Assembly (NCBI GenBank): GCA_004376055.2
Contig: CP049016.1
Location: 1,364,001-1,428,000 of the forward strand
Length of the DNA stretch: 64,000 nucleotides
Direction: 5' to 3'
Origin: Nitrospirales bacterium LBB_01
GTDB taxonomy: Bacteria > Nitrospirota > Thermodesulfovibrionia > Thermodesulfovibrionales > Magnetobacteriaceae
Positions 17,175 through 27,025 of the stretch are shown in pieces. How positions within the stretch are numbered: the first letter of the stretch is position 1; each line of letters begins with the position of its first letter. The notes beneath the pieces were generated by a model. It did no database searches, was not told where the DNA came from, and saw only the letters and a program-made list of their open reading frames with translations. The position numbers and the translations under genes are program-made.

Positions 17175-17504
17175 TTACCACTTCTTAAAAACGAAAAACA
17201 CTGCAGCCGCTATAAAGAAAAATCCTACAATGTAATTCCATCTCAGCTCTTCTTTAAGGTAGAAAATGGAAAAAACGCAAAAAACCACCAGAGTTATCAC
17301 CTCTTGAATGGTCTTAAGTTGTGCGCCAGAGTAGTGTCCGTATCCAATCCGGTTAGCTGGCACCTGAAAACAATATTCAACAAAAGCAATAAACCAACTG
17401 ATTAGGATAACTTTAAAAAGTGGGCTTTCTCTATACTTAAGATGACCATACCATGCAAAAGTCATAAAGATGTTAGATATTGTCAGAAGGATTATTGTTT
17501 TCAA
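17175..17504 (-). CDS. DMT-superfamily small membrane protein (DUF486-type)
   Basis: 109 residues with four hydrophobic helices and the family's conserved EYCFQVPANRIGYGHYS segment between helices 2 and 3, followed by KTIQEVITL. These are features of the DUF486/DMT small-transporter-like family, of unknown substrate. It stands alone, convergent with the acs-nuo operon. Function is not assigned. Confidence 0.8.
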   Translation of the reverse strand: MKTIILLTISNIFMTFAWYGHLKYRESPLFKVILISWFIAFVEYCFQVPANRIGYGHYSGAQLKTIQEVITLVVFCVFSIFYLKEELRWNYIVGFFFIAAAVFFVFKKW

Positions 17505-17580
17505 TCAATTGAGCCTTTCTTCAAACAGAAATATTTTGAAATCATCATGCCGTGTATTATAAAGGATTATTAAAAAAATA

Positions 17581-17781
17581 TGCTTATATACTTAACTCAG
17601 GTACATGGTTTTATGTCAGTTAAAGAAACATTAAAAAAAGACTGGATTCCCGCTCGGAGGCGGGAATGACAAAGGGAAGAGGCGGGAATGACAAAGGAGA
17701 GTGCGCTTCTTTTTTCTGTCATTCCTTTACAGGGGAATCCCCTTTAGGGGAGTGTCATTCCTGCGAAGGCAGGAATCCAGT
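17581..17781. repeat. Palindromic intergenic element, copy A
   Basis: The left end TGCTTATATACTTAACTC (17581-17598) is followed by the nested palindrome from ACTGGATTCC (17641) to GGAATCCAGT (17772-17781). A duplicated ggcgggaatgacaaag unit and an extra aggggaatcccctt hairpin lie inside. The right terminal repeat seen in copies B and E is missing. Confidence 0.8.
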
Positions 17782-17892
17782 CTTTATTAACGATTAAACC
17801 ATAAATCCAAATCAGCATATTTACAAATCATCACTATATCTGCTACCATACTCTCAGTAAAATTATCACGGTAACACGAGGGGAGTTTGTAA

Positions 17893-17946
17893 ATGAATAC
17901 AGCGCTAAATACGGAGTTACGACGTGCCCACAGAACCGCCGACTGA
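17893..17946 (+). other. 17-codon ORF with strong ribosome-binding site overlapping the WD40-caspase start (probable frameshifted N-terminus)
   Basis: GAGGGGAG lies seven bases before ATG 17893, a better translation start than that of the next gene. The 17-codon frame begins MNTALNTEL and stops at TGA 17944. The WD40-caspase frame is shifted +1 and begins at GTG 17924. The two peptides join naturally near 17920, suggesting a one-base indel in the 5' end of the gene, or a coupled leader. Confidence 0.45.
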
Positions 17947-20740
17947 GCCAATCCTTCGCATAAATACCGAAATGCACACTGCACCGATTTTAAGAATCGG
18001 TGTTGACGCCGCAAACAAATATCTCGTCACCGGCTCACATGACAAAACTGTAAAAGTGTGGGATATTCGTGACCTTTCCTCGGTAAAGCTGATACAAACC
18101 CTCCGAGTACCCATAGGTTTGGGCGATGAAGGAAAAATATATGCGGTTGCCATATCTCCTGATGGCAAAACGATTGTCTGCGGCGGGTGGAGTGCTGAAG
18201 ATTCCATCTACATATTTGATCGCCAGACCAGAAAAATAGTAAAGCGGATTGCAGGGCTGCTTGATGTTATAAGCCATCTTGCATATTCTAAAGACGGAGG
18301 GTTTCTTGCTGCAACATTAGGAGGAACTAACGGCATACGAATTTATGAAACCAATAATTATACACAGACTGCGTCAGATAGTGAATATGACGATGGCAGT
18401 TTCGGAGCTGATTTTGACAAAGAGGGCAGGCTTGTTACATCATCAAATGATGGTTATATCCGGCTTTATGACAGTGATTTTAAATTAATCAAAAAGGAAA
18501 AATCGCAGGGAGGCAATAAACCATTCTCAGTGCGTTTTTCACCTGATGGCTCACAGATAGCTGTTGGGTTTGCTGATACAAGCAAGGTGGATATCCTTTC
18601 CGGCGCTGACCTTTCATATCAATACTCTCCTGATACGTCAGGCGCTAATAATAATTTAGGACGTGTTTCTTTTTCACCTGACGGTAAATACCTTTATGCC
18701 GGTGGAAAGACTATTGCTAATGGTCAACATTTTATTAGAAAATGGCTGGACAGTGGAAGAGGTCAATACAAAGACCTTTCAGCTTCAAACAGTACCATAA
18801 TGCAAATCATATCGCTTAAAAACGGCGGCATAGTTTTTGGTTCTCAAGATCCGGCCTTTGGGATATTTGATAGTAATGATACACCGATTGTTTTTAAGCA
18901 AAGTGATATTGCTGATTACAGAGGAATTGAGAACGCTCCTCAAATATCTGAGGAATTCCAAATATCTCAAGATGCTAAAACTATCAGGTTTTGGTATGAA
19001 CCGCGTGGTAACTCTCCAAAAGTCTTTTCACTTAAAGACAGAGAGTTGTTAGATGTCTCCGATTTAAAAGATGACCTGCTTAAACCCATTTTTAAATCTG
19101 AGAAATTAAATATTACATACTGGCTTAATAACGATTACCCAAAACTAAACGGGACACCCTTAAAACTTAAGCAGTACGAAGTATCACGGAGCCTTGCGAT
19201 ATTACCTAATGATAGCGGTTTTTTACTCGGCACGGAATGGTATTTAAGGTTTTTTGACACTAATGGAAAAGAAAAATGGAATGCTTCTTCACCAGGTGTA
19301 GTATGGAACGTAAACGTATCACCGGATGGGAAAATAGCGGTGGCGGCGTTTATTGACGGAACTATCCGGTGGTACAGGGTAAGTGACGGAAAAGAACTGT
19401 TAGCGTTTTTTCCGCTTAACGATACCGAAAGAAATAAATGGGTGTTGTGGACGCCAACCGGGTATTACGACGCCTCAGTCGGCGGCGATGAGTTAATCGG
19501 CTGGCACGTAAACAGGGGGAAAGACAAAGAGGCTGATTTCTACTCCGTATCAAAATTCAGCCATATCTACTACAGACCGGATATCGTCTCAAAAGTGCTC
19601 GATACGCTTGATGAGGATGAGGCGATACGTCAGGCTAATGCAGAGGCGAATAGAAAACCAAAGGCAATCCCGATTATGGAAATGCTGCCGCCTAAAGTCA
19701 GAATCATATCACCCGCCGATGGCGCAAAAACTACCAGCACAGAAGTTACGATAGATTATGAACTCCAAACACCTGCGGATGCCCCGGTTACATCGCTAAT
19801 GCTGCTTGTAAACGGCGTAAGTCAACCTTGCGAAGACAATGTTAACAAAACAAGCAACAAATACGAAATAAAGACAACCATACAGAGAAAAGACAGTGAA
19901 ATCAGATTAATAGCCATAAATAAAAATGCCGCAAGCGTACCTGCCGTTGTTATGCTTAATTGGCAAGGGATAGTCAAAAGAGGCGGCTTTGTTGAACTTA
20001 AACCAAACCTCTATATATTAGCCGTTGGAATAGACAACTATACCATATATCCACAGCTGTCGTATTCTGTAGAAGACGCTGATAAATTTGTTAAAGTAAT
20101 GGAGAAGCAGGAGGGCAAACTTTATAAAAAAGTGGAAGTTAACTTAATTTTAGATAAAGACGCAACAAGAGACAGAATTAAGAGCGGTTTGAAATGGATA
20201 AAAGAAGAAGCGACAAATAAGGACGTATCCATATTGATGTTTTCCGGTCATGGGTCAAATGACGATGATTTTATTTATCATTATATTCCTGTAGCAGGTG
20301 ACAGAGAAGATTTAACTGATTCAGCCATACCGCAAGCACTTATTACAACCACCCTTTATACTACTTTAGGCAAACGAATACTATTTATGGATACATGCAA
20401 TTCCGGCAATGTGGTTGGTGGCGCAAGGGGTTATGGTGACAATCTGACAGGATTTATAAACGCATTAAACGCAGCCGAAAATGGCGTTATTTTGTTTGCG
20501 TCATCTAAGAGAAATCAGGCGTCTTTGGAAAGCGGCGCATGGCGCAATGGAGCATTCACAAAAGCAGTCTTAGAGGGTTTAAACGGCGAAGCAAAATTAA
20601 ACAACGATGGTTTAGTAACAGTTGATTCACTTAATCACTACACAGCCGACAGGGTTAAAGAACTAACTAACAAAAAGCAGGCCACAATTTTTGATAAACC
20701 GGCAAGGATGGACGATATTCCTATAGCAGTTTCCCCATAG
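17924..20740 (+). CDS. WD40 beta-propeller protein with C-terminal caspase-like (peptidase C14) domain
   Basis: 938 residues in this frame. The N-terminal two thirds hold WD40-type repeats (SHDKTVKVWDIRD, ISPDGKTIVCGG, FSPDGSQIAVGF, FSPDGKYLYAGG, VSPDGKIAVAAF), likely one or two propellers. A linker/Ig-like segment (PPKVRIISPADG) leads to a caspase-fold domain from about residue 695, with catalytic His776 (FSGHGSND) and Cys825 (DTCNSG). Both catalytic residues are intact, so a cysteine protease of the prokaryotic metacaspase/orthocaspase group is expected. No signal peptide is visible in this frame; related proteins I recall often have one, and the upstream 17-codon frame suggests an N-terminal frameshift. 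It is monocistronic, flanked by repeats. Substrate and trigger are unknown. Confidence 0.85.
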   Translation: MPTEPPTEPILRINTEMHTAPILRIGVDAANKYLVTGSHDKTVKVWDIRDLSSVKLIQTLRVPIGLGDEGKIYAVAISPDGKTIVCGGWSAEDSIYIFDRQTRKIVKRIAGLLDVISHLAYSKDGGFLAATLGGTNGIRIYETNNYTQTASDSEYDDGSFGADFDKEGRLVTSSNDGYIRLYDSDFKLIKKEKSQGGNKPFSVRFSPDGSQIAVGFADTSKVDILSGADLSYQYSPDTSGANNNLGRVSFSPDGKYLYAGGKTIANGQHFIRKWLDSGRGQYKDLSASNSTIMQIISLKNGGIVFGSQDPAFGIFDSNDTPIVFKQSDIADYRGIENAPQISEEFQISQDAKTIRFWYEPRGNSPKVFSLKDRELLDVSDLKDDLLKPIFKSEKLNITYWLNNDYPKLNGTPLKLKQYEVSRSLAILPNDSGFLLGTEWYLRFFDTNGKEKWNASSPGVVWNVNVSPDGKIAVAAFIDGTIRWYRVSDGKELLAFFPLNDTERNKWVLWTPTGYYDASVGGDELIGWHVNRGKDKEADFYSVSKFSHIYYRPDIVSKVLDTLDEDEAIRQANAEANRKPKAIPIMEMLPPKVRIISPADGAKTTSTEVTIDYELQTPADAPVTSLMLLVNGVSQPCEDNVNKTSNKYEIKTTIQRKDSEIRLIAINKNAASVPAVVMLNWQGIVKRGGFVELKPNLYILAVGIDNYTIYPQLSYSVEDADKFVKVMEKQEGKLYKKVEVNLILDKDATRDRIKSGLKWIKEEATNKDVSILMFSGHGSNDDDFIYHYIPVAGDREDLTDSAIPQALITTTLYTTLGKRILFMDTCNSGNVVGGARGYGDNLTGFINALNAAENGVILFASSKRNQASLESGAWRNGAFTKAVLEGLNGEAKLNNDGLVTVDSLNHYTADRVKELTNKKQATIFDKPARMDDIPIAVSP

Positions 20741-20812
20741 CGGTAGTGTAATTTGTAAATTTTTTAATCTGCTCATCATCTTTACTAATAGGCACACAAC
20801 GTTCTGTTAAAG

Positions 20813-20962
20813 GAGGAGATTGCCCTCCCCTGAAGGGGATTCCCCTGGTCGCTATCGCTCCTCGCAATGACAGCATGGGAGTATCGCTAACTCCAAAATC
20901 TGAGGTCAAGGAGGCAAGCCTCCTTACGGGAGGGTCAAAGGGAGGGCAGCGCTCTCCCTTGT
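20813..20962. repeat. GC-rich hairpin repeat cluster between convergent genes
   Basis: Contains gccctcccctgaaggggattcccct, a perfect 8-bp hairpin (20908-20915 with 20918-20925, loop aa) and a further aagggagg...ctctccctt stem (about 20938-20960). It lies between the convergent WD40-caspase and cusA-like genes and may terminate both. Short sections resemble 17102-17161. Confidence 0.6.
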
Positions 20963-20978
20963 TCCTTTCATTAACTCA

Positions 20979-23900
20979 TTAACTTTTCCAGATAGAGTAT
21001 ATAGCTGGGTAGATTATTAATTCAAGGATAGTTGAGGTGACAACGCCTCCGACCATTGGGGCGGCGATTGTTTTCATTACGTCGGAGCCTGCGCCGGTGC
21101 TAAATAGCACAGGAATAAGTCCTGCAAGGATTACGCTAACTGTCATAATCTTTGGGCGGATGCGCTTGACTGCTCCGTACATTATACATTCTCTGAGGTC
21201 TTCAGGCGTATTAAGTCTGCCCTCTTTTTCCCACTTATCGTGGGCAAGGTCAAGATAGAGGAGCATTACGACTCCGGTTTCGGCGTCAAGCCCGGCAAGC
21301 GCTATCATTCCAACCCACACAGCTATGCTCATGTTGATATTCAGATAGTAGAGCAGCCAAAATGAACCGACAAGTGAAAACGGCACTGCCAATAGCACGA
21401 TAAATGTCTTTACCATAGATTGAGTGTTAAAGTAAATCAAAACAAATATTATAAATGCGGTAAGTGGAATTACGAGTTTAAGCCGCTCGTAGGTCTTAAC
21501 AAGATACTCATACTCGCCGCTCCACTTAAGGCGGTATCCGGACGGGAGCTTGACGGCTTTTGCTTTTTCTTTGGCGCGTTCCACGTATCCGCCAACATCG
21601 GAGCCTGAGTAATCAACATAGACGTAGGAGACAAGAAGTCCCTCCTCGCTTTTAATGTTGGTCGGGCCTTTTACGATTTCAATGTCGGCAAGCTCACTCA
21701 TAGGAACTCGTAAGAGTCCGGGCGCCTCCGCCACGGCTGTCCCAACCATGCCCTGTGATGAGGGGGTTTTCTTATCCGGCATCATAACGGGAACAAACAC
21801 ACGACCGAGATCATCAATACTGCGGCGAAGGTCTCTAAAATAGCGCACATTGACCGGATACCGCTCACGCCCCTCAACTGTGGTTGTTACATTCATGCCG
21901 CCTATCGCAGTTTGAATAACCTCCTCCACGTCCTCTACCGTTAGACCATACCTTGCGGCAGCCTCACGTTTGACTGTAAAATCAAGAAAATACCCTGTCA
22001 TTACGCGTTCGGCATACACGCTCCGTGTGCCGGGCAGGTCTTTGATTGCTTTTTCAAGGTACAGCCCGATTTGTTCAAGCTGCTCAAGGTTTGGCCCAAG
22101 CACTTTTATTCCCACTGTAGTACGAATTCCGGTAGCCAGCATATCAATACGCGCTTTTATGGGCATCGTAAAGGAGTTAGAGACGCCGGGAATAGACAGC
22201 GCCGAGTTCATTTCATTTTTTATGCCCTCAACAGTCATTCCCTTTCGCCACTGTGACTCGGGTTTAAGGTTAATCACCGTTTCAAACATCTCTACAGGTG
22301 CAGGATCGGTTGCGGTTTCGGCACGCCCTGCCTTACCAAACACTTGAGCGACCTCTGGGATTGATTTTATTATCCTGTCCTGAATACCAATGAGTTTGGC
22401 TGATTCCGAAATTGACAGCCCAGGCACGGTTACCGGCATGTAAAACAATGTTCCCTCATACAGTGGCGGCATAAACTGTGTGCCCAGTTTTTTGTAGGGA
22501 TAGATGGTTGCAATCATTAAAATAACTGCCACAACGATGACTGATTTTCTGTGTCTTAGTGAAAAGCCCGCAACCGGTTCATATATCTTATGAAGCAGCA
22601 CGTTAAGCGGGTTTTTCTCCTCTGGGCGAATCTTACCCTTGATGAATAATGTCATAAGAACGGGAGTAAGCGTTACCGCTAAAAAAGAGGAAAACAACAT
22701 CGCAAATGTCTTAGTGTAGGCAAGGGGTTTAAACAATCGTCCGGCTTGCTCCTGTAAAGTAAAAACCGGTAAAAACCCCACAGTTATTACAAGTAATGAG
22801 AAGAATAGCGACGGGCCTACCTCTTTTGCGGCTTCAAGAACGACTTCAAATCTGCTCCCCTCTGAGCCACTGGTTTCCCACTCGTCAAGCTTCTTGTGAG
22901 CGTTTTCAACCATTATGATTGAGGCGTCAACCATAGCGCCAATAGCGATAGCTATTCCGCTTAGGCTCATTATGTTTGACGTAACTCCTATGTAGTACAT
23001 GGCAATGAAAGATATTATTATGGCTACAGGTAAAGTTAAAATCACAACAAGTGCGCTTGGCAAATGAAACAAAAACACTATACAGACAACGCTTACTGCG
23101 ATAGAGAGTTTAATAATTTCCTCTTTAAGCGTATCAATTGCCCTGTGGATAAGCTCCGAGCGGTCATAGGTGACAACAAGTTTAACCCCTTCAGGCAAAC
23201 TTGGAGCAATATCGTTTTTGATTTTTTCTTTAACCCGTTCTATAACACTTAAGACGTTTTCACCAAACCGCACTACAACAATCCCTGCTGCGGTTTCTCC
23301 TTTACCGTCAAGCTCGGCTAATCCCCGGCGAATCTCCGGGCCAAGCTTTACTGAGCCAATGTCTCTGACATAAACCGGAGTGCCGATGCCATTAGTTCCA
23401 ACGGGAATTTCTTCAATGTCTTTTACGTTTTTAATGTAACCGCGCCCTCTTACCATATACTCTGCCCCTGAGTACTCAACCACACGTCCCTCAACATCCT
23501 TGTTGCTTTTCCTTATAGCCTCTATGACTTTATTTAGCGGAATGTTAAACGCCAGCAGCCGGTTAGGGTCAATACTTACTTGATACTGCTTTACAAAGCC
23601 TCCGACACTCGCCACCTGTGACACTCCCTGCACACTTTCTATGGCAAGTTTAATATTATAGTCCTGCATGGAACGAAGTTCGGCAAGGTTGTGTTTGCCT
23701 GAGTCATCAACAAGCGCATAGGAAAATCCCCAGCCAAGACTTGTCGCATCAGGGCCCAAAATTGGATTAACATCCTGCGGGAGCTTGCTCCGTACAGTTT
23801 GCAGGTACTCAAGCACACGGCTCCGTGCCCAGTAAATATCAGTGCCCTCTTCAAATATTACGTATATAAAGGAACTGCCCAAAAACGAGTACCCGCGCAC

Positions 23901-24143
23901 GGCAGTAACCTTTGGCGCTGCAAGCAGAGTTGATGTTATTGGGTATGTGACCTGATCCTCGACAAGATCGGGGCTTCTGCCGCTCCAGTCTGTGTATATT
24001 ATCACCTGTGTGTCACTAAGGTCTGGGATTGCGTCTAATGGTGTACGCTCAAGTGCCCATATGCCCCAGATAATTAAAAACGTTATTAGAAGGAATATGA
24101 CAAACTTGTTGCGTCCACTGAAGTCAATTAGTTTTGCAATCAT
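20979..24143 (-). CDS. cusA: Heavy-metal RND efflux pump, CusA-type (copper/silver)
   Basis: 1054 residues, 12-helix RND inner-membrane antiporter of the HME family with TM4 motif SGIAIAIGAMVDASIIMVEN. Alignment by motif to E. coli CusA places the three metal-binding methionines (M573, M623, M672) at Met569 (LFYMPVTVPG), Met619 (PAPVEMFET) and Met668 (RIDMLATG) with identical spacing, arguing for Cu(I)/Ag(I) rather than Co/Zn/Cd. It ends the operon FixH-like, TolC-like, CusB-like, CusA, with four-base overlaps between the last three genes. It pumps periplasmic or cytoplasmic metal through the CusB/TolC-like partners to the outside. Confidence 0.93.
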   Translation of the reverse strand: MIAKLIDFSGRNKFVIFLLITFLIIWGIWALERTPLDAIPDLSDTQVIIYTDWSGRSPDLVEDQVTYPITSTLLAAPKVTAVRGYSFLGSSFIYVIFEEGTDIYWARSRVLEYLQTVRSKLPQDVNPILGPDATSLGWGFSYALVDDSGKHNLAELRSMQDYNIKLAIESVQGVSQVASVGGFVKQYQVSIDPNRLLAFNIPLNKVIEAIRKSNKDVEGRVVEYSGAEYMVRGRGYIKNVKDIEEIPVGTNGIGTPVYVRDIGSVKLGPEIRRGLAELDGKGETAAGIVVVRFGENVLSVIERVKEKIKNDIAPSLPEGVKLVVTYDRSELIHRAIDTLKEEIIKLSIAVSVVCIVFLFHLPSALVVILTLPVAIIISFIAMYYIGVTSNIMSLSGIAIAIGAMVDASIIMVENAHKKLDEWETSGSEGSRFEVVLEAAKEVGPSLFFSLLVITVGFLPVFTLQEQAGRLFKPLAYTKTFAMLFSSFLAVTLTPVLMTLFIKGKIRPEEKNPLNVLLHKIYEPVAGFSLRHRKSVIVVAVILMIATIYPYKKLGTQFMPPLYEGTLFYMPVTVPGLSISESAKLIGIQDRIIKSIPEVAQVFGKAGRAETATDPAPVEMFETVINLKPESQWRKGMTVEGIKNEMNSALSIPGVSNSFTMPIKARIDMLATGIRTTVGIKVLGPNLEQLEQIGLYLEKAIKDLPGTRSVYAERVMTGYFLDFTVKREAAARYGLTVEDVEEVIQTAIGGMNVTTTVEGRERYPVNVRYFRDLRRSIDDLGRVFVPVMMPDKKTPSSQGMVGTAVAEAPGLLRVPMSELADIEIVKGPTNIKSEEGLLVSYVYVDYSGSDVGGYVERAKEKAKAVKLPSGYRLKWSGEYEYLVKTYERLKLVIPLTAFIIFVLIYFNTQSMVKTFIVLLAVPFSLVGSFWLLYYLNINMSIAVWVGMIALAGLDAETGVVMLLYLDLAHDKWEKEGRLNTPEDLRECIMYGAVKRIRPKIMTVSVILAGLIPVLFSTGAGSDVMKTIAAPMVGGVVTSTILELIIYPAIYSIWKS

Positions 24144-25306
24144 TTCTGTTCCGAAGCGGGTTTGGGTCCCTTCCCAATACTTTGAACCGGTTTAATATTT
24201 TTTAGCTGAGCCTCAGAGTCAATAAGGAATGAGGCTTCTGAGGCAACACGATCGCCTGACTTCAGTCCTTCAACGATTTCCACCATCGCATCAGCCTTGA
24301 TTCCAACTTTGACAAGCCGTGGAGAATAGTTGCCCTCTCCTTTGTCCACATACACTACCTGCTGTTTACCGGTATCAAGGATGGCGTCCTCTGGAACTGA
24401 CAATCGTTCTCCGAGATTTATAGCAAGCTCTACGTTACCATACATCTGGGGTTTTAGCAGACCATCGGTATTTCTTATTATAAAACGCACCTTAGCAGTC
24501 CGAGTGTCAGCCGATATGCCGGGGTAGATGTAGTCAAGCTTTGATTTTATCACCTTACCCGGAAAGGAACTTATTGTTATGTTGGCGGTTTGACCGGTTT
24601 TAATAAGCGAGAGTTCATTTTCGTAAATGTCAGCGATAAGCCATAGGGTGGATAAATCGGCGACATCAAATAGTTTCTCACCGGGCATCACTTTCATTCC
24701 CTGCACGACACGCTTCTCTGTGACAAAGCCGCTAACCGGACTAAAAATGGTTATGGTTTTAGTTATCTGTCCCTTTTCCTGAAGCCGTTTAATTTGAGCA
24801 TCGGTTATATCCCAAAACTTAAGTCTCATTTTGGCTGCCGACACAATTGAGTCAGTGTCTTTAGAAAGCATATCCGAATACGAGGACTGACCGGGTTTTG
24901 CGCTGTCATGTGTGCTTTTAGCCCATCGTACAAGGTTTAAAAACTCTTGCTGAGTGGCAACAAGTTCAGGGCTGTAGAGTTCCGCCATAGGCTCGCCCTT
25001 TTTAACATAACGTCCGGTGTAATCCACGTAGAGCTTCTCAATCCAGCCCTCTATTTTGGTGTTAACTGTGGCAAGTCTCTGTTCGTCATATTCTACCTTA
25101 CCAACGGTTCTTATGGTTTTGCTAAAGTGTTTCTTTTTGACCTCAACTACCTTTACGCCGATAAGCTGTCTTTGAGAGTCTGTGACCTCTATGGTTGACT
25201 CATCTTCAGTGTCTGCCACTGTTTGGTTATCTGCCGCTTTAAGAACTGTCGGCAAAAAAACGAAAAACTCAAAGATAAGGAAAATTGAAAATATCACATT
25301 TTTCAT
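24140..25306 (-). CDS. cusB: RND efflux periplasmic adaptor (CusB-type membrane fusion protein)
   Basis: 388 residues. An N-terminal hydrophobic signal (about residues 5-24) is followed by the adaptor sequence: beta-barrel entry around DSQRQLIGVKVVEV, lipoyl half-motifs (GWIEKLYVDYTGRYVKKGEPM), an alpha hairpin with ELVATQQEFLNLVRWA, and a C-terminal barrel/membrane-proximal domain. It links the CusA trimer to the TolC-like channel in the periplasm. The gene overlaps its neighbours by four bases on both sides, so it is co-translated with them. The long Met-rich N-terminal tail seen in E. coli CusB is not obvious. Confidence 0.9.
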   Translation of the reverse strand: MKNVIFSIFLIFEFFVFLPTVLKAADNQTVADTEDESTIEVTDSQRQLIGVKVVEVKKKHFSKTIRTVGKVEYDEQRLATVNTKIEGWIEKLYVDYTGRYVKKGEPMAELYSPELVATQQEFLNLVRWAKSTHDSAKPGQSSYSDMLSKDTDSIVSAAKMRLKFWDITDAQIKRLQEKGQITKTITIFSPVSGFVTEKRVVQGMKVMPGEKLFDVADLSTLWLIADIYENELSLIKTGQTANITISSFPGKVIKSKLDYIYPGISADTRTAKVRFIIRNTDGLLKPQMYGNVELAINLGERLSVPEDAILDTGKQQVVYVDKGEGNYSPRLVKVGIKADAMVEIVEGLKSGDRVASEASFLIDSEAQLKNIKPVQSIGKGPKPASEQK

Positions 25307-26586
25307 TTTGGCTGCTCCATTTTTACATCAGAGATAAGGCTATTAGCTGCCACAATGGCCTCTATTTGTGCGATTGCTTTTTCTCTATCCGTATATTGCT
25401 TGTCGCAAAGGATTTCATAGTCAAGAAGTGACTTTAACCTTGATATAACAGAAAGAGCATCGCTTTTGCCAGAAATGTAGCTGCTTAAAAAAAGTTCAAA
25501 CTCCTGATAAGTCTTAGGTATAAGCACGTTTTGATAGAGGTCAATGAGGCTCTCGGAGGTTTTAACCATAGAGAGCATCTCTCTTAGGCTTGAGGCAACC
25601 ATGTACTTATAAGCGTCAACCTCATGCAGTGCGCTTTCCGCCTCAGAGCGCGCTTGCATAACGGCCATATCCTGTTTTTTCTTATAGAAAATCGGCAAGT
25701 TGACAGTTGCCGTAAGAGACCACATATCCTCAAACGGCGGGGTTCTCTTAGCAACGGCTGTGTTAACTGTCACATCAGGATAGTAGTCCTTTTTGGTTAG
25801 AGCTATTTTTGTTTTTGCGGCCTCAAGCATCATAAGGCGCGCCTTAATTTCAGGGGAATTGTCATAAGCTGTTTTTATTAATTCTTCAAGCGTATGATTA
25901 TAGGGCGACACAGGCTTTTTAACGGGTTTTCCAAGAGGCGAATTGACCTCTCTGCCCAAAGTCAAGTTAAGCATTCCCTCAAGAGTTTGAATACGCTGTT
26001 TTTCCATTATCTCTTTTTCAAGGCTCATGTATTTTTCCGTTTGAGCCATAAGAACATCCTGTTGTGAGGCAACACCGGAGGAATAGCGGGCAAGGGCTGC
26101 ATCCTCAACCCGCAAAAAGAGAGCGATACGTTTTTCAATTGTTTCAACAAACAGGGTTGAATACAGAAGACTATAGTATAGCTCCTTAATCCGTGCCACA
26201 GTACGGAACTTGACGCCGTTTGAAGATTCTTTAAGGGACTGAGTTTCCTTAGCCGCCATTTCCTCTTTGAGAGCAAGTTTGCCGGGAAAGGGGATGGTCT
26301 GAGACAGGGAAAACATCCACTGAGCGCCCTGCATCTCCCCAAACGTGTATCTGTTCCATGACTCGTTTTGATAGCCAAACATAAACATCGGGTCAGGGAG
26401 CGCTCCGGCTTGCGGAATTTTAAACTCCGCAGTGAAGACCTTTTCATTAGCCATAAGCACCTCGTGGTTCTCAGTGAGCGCCTCAGAGACAAGAGAATTG
26501 AGGTCAAGCTCACTGTCAGCAAACGCTGGTGCGGCTAAGAGAAAAAGCAAAAACCCTAAAATTGCGGTCTTACTTAGCATCCACAT
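25303..26586 (-). CDS. TolC-family outer-membrane channel (CusC/CzcC-like)
   Basis: 427 residues with signal peptide (about 1-23, ending APAFADS) and two long coiled-coil outer-membrane-efflux repeats. Segments such as DPMFMFGYQNES, SLSQTIPFPGKLALKEEMA and NLPIFYKKKQDMAV are typical of the heavy-metal TolC group. It overlaps the stop of the upstream FixH-like gene by 17 bases, so the start is ATG 26586 or ATG 26580. It forms the outer-membrane exit for the CusBA pump. No lipobox Cys is seen, unlike E. coli CusC. Confidence 0.88.
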   Translation of the reverse strand: MWMLSKTAILGFLLFLLAAPAFADSELDLNSLVSEALTENHEVLMANEKVFTAEFKIPQAGALPDPMFMFGYQNESWNRYTFGEMQGAQWMFSLSQTIPFPGKLALKEEMAAKETQSLKESSNGVKFRTVARIKELYYSLLYSTLFVETIEKRIALFLRVEDAALARYSSGVASQQDVLMAQTEKYMSLEKEIMEKQRIQTLEGMLNLTLGREVNSPLGKPVKKPVSPYNHTLEELIKTAYDNSPEIKARLMMLEAAKTKIALTKKDYYPDVTVNTAVAKRTPPFEDMWSLTATVNLPIFYKKKQDMAVMQARSEAESALHEVDAYKYMVASSLREMLSMVKTSESLIDLYQNVLIPKTYQEFELFLSSYISGKSDALSVISRLKSLLDYEILCDKQYTDREKAIAQIEAIVAANSLISDVKMEQPK

Positions 26587-26986
26587 TGTACTTCGCCGAC
26601 TCTGTTTTGCCGCCTCTTGATATCTTGATTGTTATGTTCCACGCCCCTGCCATAGGTATTGTCATAGTAGCAATAAACTCCTCGGCGTTTTGTTTAGCGT
26701 TTGTCTTGTAGTTCATAGGCGGCATTCCAGGCATACCGGGCATTGAGTATTCCACTGTCACCTTTGCGTCTAAAACGTACTTTCCATCAGCATCTTTAAT
26801 TTCAATGGTTGCGATGTTATCACCGACCACAGGCGCCTTCTTGTCAAGTTTCAACGTGACAGCATACACTCCTGCAGTGGCTGTCTGTTTGTAGGTTCTT
26901 AAATCTGCCATAGCGCTTGTCGCTAAAAAAACAATGGCGATAGATACTACCAAAATCATTGTGGTTGCTTTTTTTAATCTCTTCAT
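26570..26986 (-). CDS. FixH/YtkA-like secreted protein, first gene of the Cus-type operon
   Basis: 138 residues from ATG 26986, which has AAAGGAGGT ten bases upstream; the in-frame GTG at 27013 would place that site inside the gene and is rejected. A clear Sec signal peptide (about 1-27, ending TSAMADL) precedes a beta-sandwich domain with KKAPVVGDNIATIEI, PGMPGMPPMNYKT and PMAGAWNITIKI, as in FixH/YtkA-like domains that commonly precede CusCBA genes. The Met/Pro-rich PGMPGMPPM loop could bind copper or silver; this is inference. It should act in the periplasm, perhaps as a metallochaperone. Confidence 0.82.
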   Translation of the reverse strand: MKRLKKATTMILVVSIAIVFLATSAMADLRTYKQTATAGVYAVTLKLDKKAPVVGDNIATIEIKDADGKYVLDAKVTVEYSMPGMPGMPPMNYKTNAKQNAEEFIATMTIPMAGAWNITIKISRGGKTESAKYNVDAK

Positions 26987-27025
26987 AACGTGTGTAACCT
27001 CCTTTTTTTTCACAGATATTTTAGC

